DNA of 64,000 nucleotides, from assembly GCA_008638375.1 (NCBI GenBank), contig CM018048.1:7683589-7747588 (forward strand), in the 5' to 3' direction. The notes under the pieces were generated by a model, which was not told the origin of the DNA, searched no databases, and was given only the letters and a program-made list of their open reading frames with translations. A program made the translations under genes and the position numbers. How positions within the stretch are numbered: the first letter of the stretch is position 1; every line of letters begins with the position of its first letter. This DNA comes from Nyssa sinensis. Lineage: Eukaryota > Streptophyta > Magnoliopsida > Cornales > Nyssaceae. Positions 1 through 12,186 of the stretch are shown here, piece after piece.

Positions 1-157
1 GCGGGAGAAAAGCTTGGCCTCTTCCACACACTCCTAACTGCACAAAAGATACAGAGATTAATCAGCTCGGCAATTGATGCACAAAACAAAATCAAAGCAG
101 CCATGGGAAAAATTGGGTCTCACCCTTTCGCCCAGTGGTTCGAGGGAATGTTGAGAG

Positions 158-944
158 TTGGTCTTGGAAGTCCTCATATTCCCATCCTCCCTTTATGAAG
201 AAATACCACTTCTTCCAGGTCTTGTTAGAGGAGGCCACGGAAGAAAGGAGTCTGAACCCATTATCAAAAGATATATAATAGAAGGCCTTCCGCCCTCATG
301 TATTTTAGATCCATATTACTACGGATCAGGTCAAGAGACACGTCAACATTATTCATATGCCCCAACACTATTAAACTTAACAGATGTCTCCAACTATTAA
401 GATTAAGGTCTGTAGGGCAAAGGTTGAACCAACAGAAGAATTGTTTCACAAGGTCAGGAAGGGGGAGTGTCAGTCCCATTTCAAACCAAGCCAAATAGAC
501 ACAAATTTCCCCCGCTCTAACATCGCGTGGGCGGTCCAGAGGATCCGGGACCCTAAAAGTAACGTTTGAGGGGAGATTGAATTTCGCCCACTACTCTACT
601 AATATACTCTAAGTAATTGCACTCTCACCCTCCTCTCTATGGCCAAATCGACCAGAGGTCTCACCGGCCCTATTTGGGGGCTCCTCGAATGCGTCAACTA
701 TCCTAACCTCCGGACTGGAGGGGGGCTCTACCAATCTATTCTCAGCATCATTAATGGAAGGAAGATTCGCGAGTTGAAGTTGAGAAATGGTCCTAGAAGA
801 ACTGCTTGAACCAGAAGGTGACCTAGGGCCAGACATGGCGGACAAAGGAAAGTAACAAAGCAAATGAAAGGGAATGTAAAAGGGGCTAAAATCAAACCTG
901 AAATCAAGAAAGGCTATGAACACCAGATATCCTTCGACCTTCAA
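158..944 (-). pseudogene. Decayed antisense ORF (aORF) of the Tat element
   Basis: Two minus-strand open stretches (264-494 and 609-944) are homologous to the antisense protein at 54588-55193. The shared block includes FFCWFNLCP versus FFTWFNICP and IVLGHMNNV versus IVLGHLNGV. The upstream piece starts with a serine-rich N-terminus (MSGPRSPSGSSSSSR) and ends in an in-frame stop before the conserved block, so the reading frame is broken. Antisense ORFs between pol and the 3' LTR are known from Tat-lineage plant elements. Their function is not established. The conserved middle resembles what databases usually call a putative plant transposon protein domain, but that label is from memory and was not checked. 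Confidence 0.65.
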
Positions 945-1231
945 AATACATCAATCGGCGGTGGAAGTCTCTGATACTGTAGAAGCAAGTGCAGAAGAAA
1001 GGCATAAAAGTCCTTTCCCCCTCTTTATATACACATTCAAAATATGAGCCCCCCAAGCCGATTCGACACGACGGTTGAAGGTAATGATGGCCTCTCAAGT
1101 ATCGGCTGCGCAATAAATGACCCATTAAACCGACGTCTCGAAAAATAGAGAAACAAAACGTGTGACTCTTCATAAAACCCATAGCCCTAGTTACGCCCTA
1201 GCTCCTAACTAGGGCTCGGGGGGGAAGTAGC

Positions 1232-1844
1232 TGATACACCACAAACAGATACACCAATCACCTTGAGACACATGTGCTTATAGAACCGATAAACTCGGTC
1301 ATACCGAGCAAGCGCAGCATCCAGGACATCCTTATATACATATCCTACGGAACCGATAAACTCGGTCATACAGAGCAGGCGCAGCCTCCAGGGAATTCTC
1401 ATACGCATATCCTCTAGACCTTATGCTCTGAGCAATATTCACTCAGTATTCCGTATGGTTCCGACCTTATGGTTTCCTTAACAACTGCCAAGCAGGGAAT
1501 AAGGAAACAGTCTTCAACAAGGAAACTGCTATCTATGATTATCTCTATCTGCGGTGCAATATTCACACAAGGTAACTGCAATCTCCGATGATCAAATCCC
1601 TATATTCACGGCTCCGAATCCTAATCAACTTAGGAAGGCCACAGTCTATAAATTAAACCCTACAAGTACACTTTATTTTCATGCTCATTCTTTGGCTTTC
1701 AATACAGTCTTTTCAATTCAGTTTACTTACTTAAGCATCGGAGCGGTTACCGCCGGAGCCAATCCGGTGGCCCTTTGATCCCCTTTTGAGTGTTCTACAG
1801 GTCTTGGAGCCCAGATTTATTGCGAGCCGAAAAGTGCAGCATCA
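1232..1844 (+). repeat. LTR (613 bp) of the left Tat element
   Basis: The LTR begins TG and ends CA. Its last ~100 bases match the LTRs at 46086-46681 and 59484-59981, including ATCGGAG.GG.TACC, GGAGCC, GGTGGC and the terminal GTGCAGCATCA. It is preceded by a polypurine tract and so is a 3' LTR. Its middle part is diverged from the other two LTRs, which suggests an older or different subfamily. Confidence 0.75.
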
Positions 1845-4593
1845 TATATATTGGAAATTATTTATGTTGGATGATGTTGCTGATTGAAGAAATGGGAGCC
1901 TTGATTCATCTGGGCTGTTCCGGCATAAATGGAAGCTTGATTGGGTTGATTCAACAGAAAATGGTAGACCACGTTGCGATCAGTGTATGTTCTATTTTTG
2001 GTGGATGTGGATTTAAGTATGAACAGGGAGTTCGGTGCCTTGTTGATATATGGCGTGCAGGTCGGGTTGGTTAATCCAACTGTGTTATGGAGATGGTGTT
2101 TTGGAATTTTGGATGTTGGGTTGATAGGTGTGCAAATTGGAGAGAACTTGAAAAAAATAAGTGCAGCCGTTGGAACAGCAGGAGCTGCTGTTGAGTGAGG
2201 CTGATATGGGCAATAGCACGACTGGCACTAGATGGATTAAAGAAGCAGCAGCTGTAGGCCTTAGTTGCTGGAATTTGTGGAGAAAATAGAGGTAGCAACA
2301 ACTGTAGTGGCGTTGCAGCAGGTGAGGAGAAAAAGGAAAAAAACTAGTGCAGCAATTGGAGCTGCTGCCGCAAGACCAAATGCCGCAGTTGCGGGCAACA
2401 GACCTGGGAAGTTAGACAAAGGGATTGAAAGGGGTGGAAGCCCTGTGATAGGTGTTTTGCTGGCCAAGGCCTCAATAGCAACAGGGTAAGACACTAAATT
2501 TTAGTCTTGGATTATTAGAAGCATGAATAATTAGATTGATTGTGAGATTTTATTAAGCATAGAAATTGTTTTAGAATTGCAAATTGGAATCAAGAAAAAT
2601 AATCCAGAAACTAGAAGGAAGGAAACACGGCTTAGCGACTAAGTATTATGTTTTTATTTTGGGCCAAACCGGGTCGAGTCCGACCTGACCCACCCATTCA
2701 GATGGCTGCCCAACACTATTACTTTATGGGTAAAATTTTTAATTTGAGTTTGGGAGGTGTTTGGTTGAAAAGGAGAAGTTATCCAATGATTGGCTTGAAA
2801 ATGTACAAGGAAATAAAAAAATAAAAAAGGCAGTGAATTGAACCTGTGACCAAGGGAAAAAAGGTGAGAAGCTTAATCTACTGTGCCACTAAGGCACATG
2901 TGGTCTGTTTGGGCTCAAATACTATAGGTATTAACTACACTAATTAATTTAAATAAGTAGTTTAAATTAATAAATTTCAAACAAAATCCCGACGCGTAAA
3001 TTAGTTGAATGAATAATGAAAACTTACTGTTTTGGACCTTCTGGATCTAATGGTGAGATCCGTTTCACGAGACGGAGTCCCAAAAAATAAAAGACCCGTA
3101 GGAACATTTAAAATTACCAAAATGCCCCTGAGTCAAAAACTAGTCAAACGGACTCCGATTAAAATAAAAGAATAGTGAAACTTTATTATTTCGAGCATTT
3201 TGGACTCAACCGTGGAGTCTGATTTGCAAAAAGATGCCTCGAAATGTAAGGACCCGTAAAAGTACAAAATGACCGTTTTGCCCTTTTAGTGCAGAAGTCC
3301 AAATTGAATTTTGCGAAAGCCTAAACCGACTTTCCTCGATGTTCCAAACTCAATAGTAGAGTTTAATTTGACAAAATAGGAACTCATAAAATAAAGACAT
3401 AAAATTTGATGAATAGCATAATTCAAGTAGTAATAGATTGAGCTACATTTTATGATTTTAAGGGACACCGAAAGGCAAGGAGAAGGTGGTCTGACCTTCT
3501 ACATTATCACTGTTAGTTCGGCTACACCGCGAATACGATTTCTTAGGGTTAAGACCAACCCGTCAGGTATGATATTTTGCTAAGTAAGAAATAGAATTGA
3601 GTTAGGAGCAATTGCTATGTTGTTTGATTGGTTCTATGCCTATGTTTTTCTTGTTGTCTTTCTGAATGTTTGGTTGAATGATAGATGTGGGCCATGACTA
3701 TATGCATATTCAATGAGTTGTCATTGTGTGTGATTTATGGAATTGTTAAGATGATGAATGTGAAAACCAAACATGTGATTAAGTGGATTGTTCATGATAT
3801 GTGGATTTGTGAACTGAGCTGTGTGATTTAATGTCATATTTGCTTTAAGTAGAATATGCATAACTCAAAACATGCTTCATGTGTTGATAAATTGTTCCGT
3901 TGAGATTACGCATTGCATGGTGGAATCAGGGCGTATTGGCATAGTGTGATTCCTTAAAAGCATAGTGTGAGTTGAGCACTTGGTGCTATGCATTATGAGG
4001 GTGTAGATCTTGTGGTGAAAAACCCAAAATTGGCCATGGCAACTCACGCCAGCGGGGACGGACCGTAAAGTGAAACATAGTACTCAGGCTATCGGGGAAG
4101 AACCGTAAGATGAGACATGGGTGTGGCATAGAGTTTGCATGGGTGCGTCATGCATATTGATCATGTATTGCATTGAAGACATTGGATGACATGTAGAGAT
4201 AAATGTACACTTGCACATGCCATGCCTTAATTTTGTTTCTTGCATTAGCATTATATTATACCAGCAGTTAAGCTGACCCATTCGTGGGATACCATTTCAA
4301 ATGACACTCCGGCTACGTGAGATTTAGTGATGCCTTAATGAAGGAAAGAACTGAGAACTGTATTTGACCCGTGGGATGTATTTTGATGTTGTACAAGGGC
4401 ATAAGCCCTAGACTATTCTATGTCATTTGTATGTCATGAAATGATAGACAGTACCTTATGGATTGTAACAGAATAGTGGATTGAATTAATGTTTGAAATG
4501 CATAAGATTGTACTTGAATTATTATTATTATTATTTTTTTATTGTAGTTTTTGTTACACGCGCCTTGGGTTTGTTGAAATTCGGGGTGTGACA
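1845..4593 (+). mobile_element. Solo LTR copy A (right ~2.7 kb), TGTCACGCC family
   Basis: The right end reads GGGTTTGTTGAAATTCGGGG then TGTGACA, the same terminus as copies D (21797) and, in reverse complement, B, C and F. Internal blocks match copy F in order, for example the segment around 2490-2780, which is the reverse complement of about 57170-57480. No coding sequence of LTR-element type is present. F is 3734 bp, so roughly 1 kb of copy A is missing on the left. The simplest reading is that the Tat element ending at 1844 inserted into it. The sequence after 4593 is ATTAT; its left partner is not in view. The family looks like the long LTRs of Del/Tekay-type chromoviruses, but this is inferred from LTR style only. 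Confidence 0.65.
2835..2888 (-). repeat. tRNA-like box A/box B pair, possible SINE head
   Basis: On the minus strand, TGGCACAGTAG (2878-2888) fits the pol III box A consensus and GGTTCAATTC (2835-2844) fits box B. They are separated by 33 bases, a tRNA-like spacing, and followed by a T/A-rich tail. It lies inside copy A at a place where copy F has different sequence. No clear target duplication was found, so this may be chance or an old tRNA-derived SINE. Confidence 0.3.
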
Positions 4594-7405
4594 ATTATAT
4601 TGCATCTTTCAAGGGAATGTTCTGATATTTACGAGTACAACATTTTTGTAATTTCTATAAATACTTTTTTATCTAAAGAATAAAACATGGACTTGGTTTT
4701 ATAATATTAAAATATTTAGACTAGAAGATAATTTTATACTTTCATTTGTCATGGTGGTTGAACGACTTTTTATAAATTTGTTTATTATTAGATCAAATCG
4801 AACTTGACCCTATATATATGTATATTATATATATATATATATAAATTATCATATTTTAATACATATACTCCTTCCGTTCCAAATATATGAAAATAAAAGT
4901 GTATTTTTTTAACATATATATGCATTTTTTGTATTTTTACTTATTTAAGTAAAGGGTTAATACATAATACAATACTTTTGTTACTTTATGATTTGAAAAA
5001 GATTAAATGAAATGTTGTTTTTACAACTCGAGCATATAATTTTTTAGGTCATAGTGAAATAATTTTACTATTGTATTAAGTGAGGTTCGAAAATTTCACT
5101 TCTGTGATTGATCAAAATGGTGCTCTATTTTTTATTATATTTGAAGTATGATTTTTTATTCTTATTTCATCAATAATAAATATAAATAGTAGTTTGATTT
5201 TATCAATTTTAATCATACTTTTGCTATTTTATGATAGAAAAAACCCTTTAACATTAATTCTAACATGTAAGTCTTTTCAAACTCGATATAGAGAATAAAT
5301 CATTAATTTTCAATAATATGTATTTTTTTTTAGATTTTTTTTTGTTTTATCATTCGTTCAATTTTAGTTTTCTATTTTTTTTTTCATTTTATGGTTTTCT
5401 TTTCATTTTTGTTTTTATATTTTTTTCTTTCTGGATTTAGTTTTGAATAAACTCTAATTGAGATATTATATAACATATTATGTTTAAAATTTGGTGACCA
5501 GCGTGTTGCATTACCACAAGTTCCACTAACAAAAATAATTAAGTTAGAATAATGCATTTAAGTAATTATAAGTTCTATTAACAAAAACACTGACGTTCAT
5601 TAAATAAATGACAATCTAATAAATAATTAATGCATGAAAGACAAAATCATGTAATAAAAAAGATTACTCTTATTTATTACATGATTTTGACAATTAAATC
5701 TATTTTATTATAAAATTTTTAATTTTTAATTCAAATATTTAAAAGTATATTTAGTATTTTAAAAAATTTATTAACAAAATTTATTTCCTTTTCAAATCAC
5801 TACACTTTTGAAAAAAATAAAAAAAATGCTTAATTTTTCTCTCCAAATTTTTCACTACAATATTCTTTTTCTCTTCAAATCTTTCAGCCAAACAAATATA
5901 TAAACAAATTTATATACCTACATTTGACAGCTAATATCCAGCCATTTGATGCAAGGAAGTCAACTTTTAACGGTGGTTGAAAATGACACGTATGAATATG
6001 TTCTCTTTCTCTTTCTCTTCACTTCAGCTTAGCGTGAAATCTGAACCAAAAAAAAAAAGGTTGTTTGGATAGTTTTTGAGAGTTAGAGTTTTAAGAAATT
6101 TTTTGAGATGTGTTTTTAAGTAATTTCTTGGAATTTGAACCATTATTTGAATTAATTAATTTGAAAAAAGATAAAAAAAAAGTAGATTATGTTTGGTTAT
6201 GTTTTTAAAATAAGATTTTTAATTTCAAATTACAGGGTATGTGTTTTGAAATTAATTTTTTTTTATTGTTTTTTAAAATTTAGATTATCATATTGAAATA
6301 TATTTTTATAATTTTTAAAAAATTAATTACAAAATTTTTAAAAATATTTTTCAAAAAATTTTATTTAAATTACTATCAAAGAGCAGTTAATCATCCAACA
6401 TTAATCCATTGACAAGCCAAGCTAACGAATATATTTGTCATTTCCTGCCGCGTGCTTAGTCCATTCAAATTCTTTTTTTTTTTTTTTCAAAATTATTATT
6501 ATATACTGGTAAGCCTTGATTATTATTAATTTTTTTTTTATAGGAAACGGTCATCCAATAAAAGGCATGGCTTAAATGATCTTTATTTAGGAAGATCAAC
6601 TGCTTTTCCAACGAATAAGACCGTTGACGGATTTAATATCAATGTCCTATTCGCTTGGGGTGAGTATTTATTTTTTAAATATATGAAATTTATATTTTTT
6701 ATTATTTTATTATAATATTTTTTTAAAAAAAAATTGCCCCCCCTTTATTTGTTTAGATTTAAAAAAACAGATTGTTAATTTTAAAACGTGGGATACGCGA
6801 TTTAGTGGTAGGTTATTATGCATAAGTATATAAAAACCTGATCCACATATAAATCTTATACAATTTGTTGAAGCACATGTCAAACTAAAAACATCATAAT
6901 AAACAACTTAGTACAATATGAAGTTAGTAATCGCCAACGCACTACTATTTGAATCTAGCTTATGCTTAGCAAAATAAGTAATACCAATATAATACAACAC
7001 ATTAGGATATGCGAAACGATACAACAAGCCCATGTTCCCATGCCCCTATTGTTGTGAGAAGATCCGTTCCGTATAAATTGCCCATGATATTCATCAACCC
7101 AATAAAATGAGCCATGGTGATTGCCCCCTACTAGGCATCTGTAAAATAATCAGCCATTGTTTTTTCTTGTATGTGATGTCCACGTGCGCATTTGTCCACC
7201 TCCGTATGTACAGTACAGTGTCTCCATTAAATATCCTATTATTATATAGATCCGAACAAACTAAGGAAGCTAAGACATAATAAATAGAGCACATAAATAA
7301 AGAGATAATTAACAAACACGCAAATATACCACAATATGTAAATAAAGACTCAACGATAATTACATTACAAAAACAAATACAAATATTACAAGTCATCTAG
7401 TAGTC
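4594..7405. other. AT-rich intergenic stretch without genes
   Basis: No coding sequence is recognisable. The stretch holds a (TA)n run near 4810-4845. A Stowaway-like terminal motif, CTCCTTCCGTTCC, follows TA at about 4866, but no opposite terminus was found. A short perfect inverted repeat lies at 5642-5689, and there are long A/T runs. The part nearest 7405 is probably the 3' flank of the Harbinger element on the minus strand, but I could not find its terminal inverted repeat. Confidence 0.5.
5642..5689. repeat. Perfect 17-bp inverted repeat (hairpin)
   Basis: The arm CAAAATCATGTAATAAA (5642-5658) is the exact reverse complement of TTTATTACATGATTTTG (5673-5689), with a 14-base loop. It may be the core of a small foldback element. 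Confidence 0.7.
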
Positions 7406-8804
7406 TTATTGCACATAATCATTCCACATTTGCAATGCAATTTGGTCGCGTAAATGCGTCATGTGGTTAACTTGCTCTTCTAACATGTCAACTTCAATTT
7501 GGGGCCCAACCGGATGACTTGTTTCATATAACTCTACGTCATCTGATTGAAATTCATTGAATATATTATCCGACATAGAATATAGATGAATAAAATTATG
7601 AATTACACAACAAGCAGTGACTAACGGTCCTTGACGAGATAGTTTATAGTTTGGCATACTCTTGAGAAGCGGAAATCGTGACTTTAGTACCCCAAAACAT
7701 CTCTCTATTACATTCCGCAAACATGAATGCCTATGATTAAATAGTTCCCTATACCCGCTAAAGCTCTGACTCCTTCCTCGAAAATCCCGCAGGTGGTAAT
7801 TCTCACCACGATAAGGGGATAAGAAGCCACCAACATTCGTAAAACCAGAATCAACCAAATAATATTTACCTAACCATTGAAGCATTAGAAGAAAACAAAC
7901 CCAAATATAAGTCTATAAAACGTAGACAATATAAAATTTGTTAACTATTGGGGTCTGTAAACGTAATATGAATCTTACCAATGGGTGGCATAGGAAATTT
8001 GGCCTCCGGTTTTGTTATTGCATTTAGAAATACACGAGAGTCATTAGCACTTCCCTCCCAGCCCATGTAAACGAATGTAAACAACATATCAAATGAACAA
8101 GCAGCAAGAACATTTTGTGTCACAGTGGTTTTTCGACCACGAAATGCTGTTTGTTTTGAAGCAGGTGCCCATGCAGACACGTGTGTCCCATCAATTGCAC
8201 CGATACAGTCCTATGGGATTCATTCCATCAAATTTTATAAATTAAAAAAAGTCAATTAATTGGAGAATAAAATTCAAAGTACACCAATTCCATATCATAT
8301 GTACCAAAAGTATGGGTTAAATTTAGGATTTGTCATTATCTCTGGAGCAGTTTGATACGGCAGCTTTAGGCGAATTAGTAGAACGCCTAATTTAGCCAAA
8401 GCTCACATCACATCCTTAATATGGCGGTCGATTGTTTCAGTTGAATGTTGAAATCGTTCTGCCACCACTCGTTGTCTAGTACTATGCCCTACTGTTAGTA
8501 GGAAAATAGCTACAGATTCTTCGATTGGTACATGTCGGTGTGGAGTTTCATCAAGGAAACCGTTGCGTAATGTATTACACAAGGCCATATAAGTCGGCGC
8601 ATCCATACGAAGCATGTCAAACATGCGCGTCGGATTACCAGTTAATAATTCCTGGATATACTGAATACCTGTTAAGACAGATGTTCTACAAGGTTGTTTT
8701 CCAATATTACTACTCACGTGATTATGAATTTGTGTTAACATAAACACATCTAGCATCATGTCAACATCCTCTGAATCTGAGTCGTTTGACGTACTATGCG
8801 ACAT
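7406..8804 (-). pseudogene. PIF/Harbinger (HARBI1-like) transposase, one nonsense mutation
   Basis: The gene has three exons. Exon 1 (from 8804) encodes the N-terminal helix-rich region (YIQELLTGNP, RHVPIEESVAIFLLTVGH). Exon 2 (8210-7979) starts DCIGAIDGTH and exon 3 (7869-7406) starts GKYYLVDSGF. The intron between exons 2 and 3 has a clear donor and acceptor (splitting PIG/K in phase), as expected for this family. The three acidic catalytic residues are all visible: D in AIDGTH, D in LVDSG and E in VIERCFG. Exon 1 is interrupted by TGA at 8403-8405 within the ...KDVM / ALAKLG segment, after which the frame continues normally to about 8335. The splice site before exon 2 is not clean. No partner Myb-like ORF and no terminal inverted repeats were recognised, so it is likely immobile. 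HARBI1-like host genes are an alternative, but the decay argues for a transposon. Confidence 0.85.
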
Positions 8805-8950
8805 GTTACTGCATTACCAAACCATTTTAGTTGAGTGGAAAGATATAACAGACCATATGACAATGAAAGCAGGCTAACATGGTCATATTACCATACATAT
8901 TTAAGAGTAGCTGCTATTGTAATTGTTAACTTAAAGCCAATAATTTAAAG

Positions 8951-10327
8951 AGATGGTTTAATTGACAAGTACAAGGCACGTCTTGTAGCGAAGGGTTATA
9001 CCCAAAAAGAGGGTATAGACTATGAAAAGACATTCTTTCTAGTGGTAAGGTTTGCCTCTATTCGGCTCATTCTTGCTATTGTAGTACATTTGGACTTAGA
9101 GCTTTTTCAAATAGATATTAAGATTGCATTTCTCAATGGAGAACTAGACGAAGAGATCAATATGGATCAGCCAATAGGTTTTGAGGTCAAAGGACAAGAG
9201 CGCAAAGTCTGTCGTCTCACTCGTTCCATTTATGGCCTTAAACAATCGTCTAGGTAGTGGTATTTCTGATTTCATCATGCCATTACCTCCATTGGTTTTG
9301 AGATGATTGAGGAAGATCATTGTGTGTATTTGAAACGATCCAAGAAAAATGTTCTTATCCTCTCGTTGTATGTCGACGACATTCTCTTGGCTAGGAATGA
9401 TATGGATTCCATTGTCACAACTAACGAGTGGTTGTCCTCTATTTTTGAGATGAAGGACATGGGTGAAGCAAATTATATGCTGGGAGTTAAGATTATGAGA
9501 GACCGTTCAAATAGACTTCTTAGTTTGTCCCAGGAGACTTACATAAAAAATATTTTTGAGCGATTTCATATGCATCACTCCAAACCCATTGACACTCCGA
9601 TGGAAAATGGATACACCTTAAGCCTAGACTAGTGTCCTAAGAATGATGAAAAAAAGAACCGGATGTTTACAGTGCCTTATGCAACTGCACTAGGGAGTTT
9701 GATGTATGCTATGTTTTGCACACGTCTAGACATCTATTATGCAGTTGGTATAGTCAGTCGTTACCAGAGTAACCCTGGTCTAGATCACTAGAAAGCAGTA
9801 AATCATGGGACCGTTGATCTCGCCTCATGCTACCATGGTGGAAACCCGAGACTGATAAGATACAGCGATGCAGATTGGGCTTGTAGATAGAGATGGACGA
9901 AAGTCTACTCCAGGCTATGCTTTTATACTCGGAGGAGGAGCTGTTTCTTTGTGTAGCAAGAAGAAGACATGCACAACATTATCCACGATGGAGTCAGAGT
10001 ACATAGCTTGTTCAGCGGCTGTTCAGGAGGTTGTTTGGTTGAGAAGGTTTTTGTAGAGGCTGGGTTTTTCGACCCATGGAGATGAGGTTGTGCTTGCTAT
10101 TATGATAGCACATCAGCCCTAGCCTATACAAAGGATCCCTAAGTGTCATGGGAAATCCAAACACATAGACATTCGTTTCCATTACATTCGAGACATGGTT
10201 GCGCAACGGGAAGTGGTCCTAAGATATATCTCCACAGGCAATATGGTGGCTGATCCATTGACCAAGCCCATTGCTAGAGATTTGTTTTTATCTCATGTTA
10301 AGAGTATGGGACTTCGTAGGATTTGAT
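8951..10327 (+). pseudogene. Ty1/copia pol remnant: reverse transcriptase and RNase H
   Basis: The sequence starts abruptly inside the RT domain (KARLVAKGYTQKEGIDY) and runs through FLNGELDEEI, RSIYGLKQSSR, the catalytic YVDDILLA at about 9370 and MYAMFCTR. It continues into RNase H (KSTPGYAF, TMESEYIACS) and a typical copia C-terminus (NMVADPLTKPI...GLRRI, stop near 10327). It is broken by in-frame stops near 9255 and 9630 and by frame changes between about 9800 and 9870 and after 10056. Gag, protease and integrase are missing; the 5' side is replaced by Harbinger flank at about 8940. It is a dead fragment with no sign of function. Confidence 0.9.
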
Positions 10328-11767
10328 ATGTATCGGCACTTTATTTTGTTATTTGACATTATTATGATATACATTCTTTTTACATATGTTGTTTAATGGA
10401 GTGATTGTTATTATTGTGTACATCTTTGTTATATGTCACCAGATTAAGAGTCGACCCACTCACACGGGTGATTCACCTTGGCGTTAAGATAGTGAGCAAG
10501 ATGAGACATTGATGTCTATGGTGCTTATGTAATGAGCTGAGACATTTACATCTGTGGCACCTAGAAGGCAATCAAGATATATTCACAAGCACTTAATGTT
10601 ATATGTCGGCATAGTTAAAGCTAAGATGAGACCTTCACGTATAGGTCAATCTTGAGTATTTCCACAAACTCAATGAAGCTTGTTATAGCCGAATGTGAGA
10701 TTTCAAGCAAGCGCTTAGATAGTGACTAGGCTGAAACTCAAGTTAGGCGTTTGTTAGTGACTAGACCCAGATTCGTATGGGGTTCTTTGCTTATTTGTTC
10801 AGTGACATGCCCATTTGTGGGATGACGTCATAGGATACATTTTATACTATATGTGTTGTATCAACTGATAGTGGGAGTGATGAATGAATCCCTACTTCAT
10901 TACTGTGTGTGCCACTTAGATCATTGGATCCTACTTACGACCCGAGTAAGGGGTCCTGTCCCGAGTATGGGGACCAGTTTTTCATTATTGAGCTCAGTAC
11001 TTTTGCACACAGGGGGTTGCAGGGCCCCATAGTTTATTGCATCCACCAGTTTTGACCTCACTATCTTTTTATTGAGATTCATTGTCTAATCATGTTCTTA
11101 TATGAATGATCTGGTAGTTGCTCAATGTTTATTAAGTACTTACTATGATTATTTGAGATTCATTGATGAGCTCTGATTGTTATTATTCCTGATCATTGAT
11201 ATTCCTTGATGAGCCATGATTGTTACTTGATTATCATATGTATTCCTGATCATTTGATATACATTGCTGAGCTGTGATTGATATATGATATTAACTGACT
11301 ATCATATCCGTGTTATTCAGTTCTTTCTAGATCTTGTACACATAGCAGAGTGGGGGACTTACTTACTGAGCTTAGAGTAGCTCGTTCTTATTTACATATT
11401 TTTTTTTAGGGACGGATACAGAGGACAGACGTTAGGAGCCTATGGCTAGAGTTTGGACATTTTTGGCGTGTAACGGTAATAGTAGTACAGTTTTATAGCC
11501 CTCCCATGTATTCACGTCCTGGGGTCGAGATGATGACTTAAATGTTGTTACAGTCTATGCTTTTGTAGTAGCAGACTGATATATATACATGTAACCATTT
11601 TATTTTATTGTCTTCTGCTATATTCATATATGATGATGATGATATGGTTACATGATTAGTGACACTAATGATAGTATAGCAGGATAGCTAGGTCCGGTTC
11701 GACGAAAGGGTTGGGTCAGATAGTTGCAGTCCGTTAATCTGTAATGGGTGGGTTGCGGGTCGTGACA
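10328..11767 (+). mobile_element. Copia 3' tail joined to the 3' part of another LTR
   Basis: No coding sequence is present. The left part follows the copia stop codon and probably contains copia 3' untranslated or LTR sequence. The right part, from roughly 10930, reads like the U3-R-U5 end of a Ty3/gypsy LTR. It has repeated CATTGATGAGC/CTGATCATT motifs, GGGGGACTTACTTACTGAGC near 11350, and a terminal GGGTCGTGACA ending at 11767. I could not place the junction, a left LTR terminus or a target duplication, so internal boundaries are uncertain. Confidence 0.45.
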
Positions 11768-12186
11768 GGCTAACTCGAACCCAACCCGAGTTTGGCCCAA
11801 ATTTTCTAGGGCCTGAACTTTAATTTTTTATATTTTGGGTTGGACTTGGACAAAAGAACTCAAGCTCGATTTAAATTAGGTTTGGGTTGAACTTAATACT
11901 AATGAATTTTAATTCGGGTCGGATTCGAGTTAGATTGTGCGATTTTAAGGTCGGATTTAGATTAACTATTTTAAAGCTTGGATTGAACTTAGGCATAACT
12001 CAACACAATCCCGCTGCGCTTGAGTTGCACTCCTACTGAAAGTATTGGTGCACCAAGAAAAATTTATGGGCAGTAATAAATGTCTGATCTCTTTAAGGCA
12101 TTGATTGCGAGTTCAACTTCAACAAAGCCATTCTCATTGACTCGATTCATACGACAAAATAGAAGCTGCAACAGTTGGGGGTTGCA
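11768..12186. other. Intergenic stretch with GGGTC/GGGTT-rich repeats
   Basis: There is no convincing gene. The first ~280 bases have repeated AACCCGAGTTTGG / GGGTCGGATTCG words of the kind common in plant repeats. The last part (about 12060-12186) is open on both strands and continues, after removal of solo LTR B, into the open stretch at 15227. It may be one broken exon, but no family was recognised. Confidence 0.35.

Larger units (their letters stand above)
1..1844 (+). mobile_element. 3' portion of a Tat-lineage Ty3/gypsy LTR retrotransposon
   Basis: This is the right-hand end of an element whose 5' part lies outside the window. In order it has a decayed antisense coding region (about 158-944, minus strand), a purine-rich tract just before 1232 (run of G then AAGTAGC), and one LTR (1232-1844) starting TGATACACC and ending GCAGCATCA. 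The same three parts, in the same order, occur in the complete Tat element at 46086-59981, so the assignment rests on within-window homology. The LTR is followed by TATAT. The matching left target duplication would be outside the window. The neighbour at 1845-4593 is one arm of a solo LTR, which suggests this element inserted into that LTR. Confidence 0.8.

Noticed and set aside
4866..4920. Stowaway MITE
   Set aside because: One TIR-like end (TACTCCTTCCGTTCC) is present, but no matching opposite end was found within several hundred bases.
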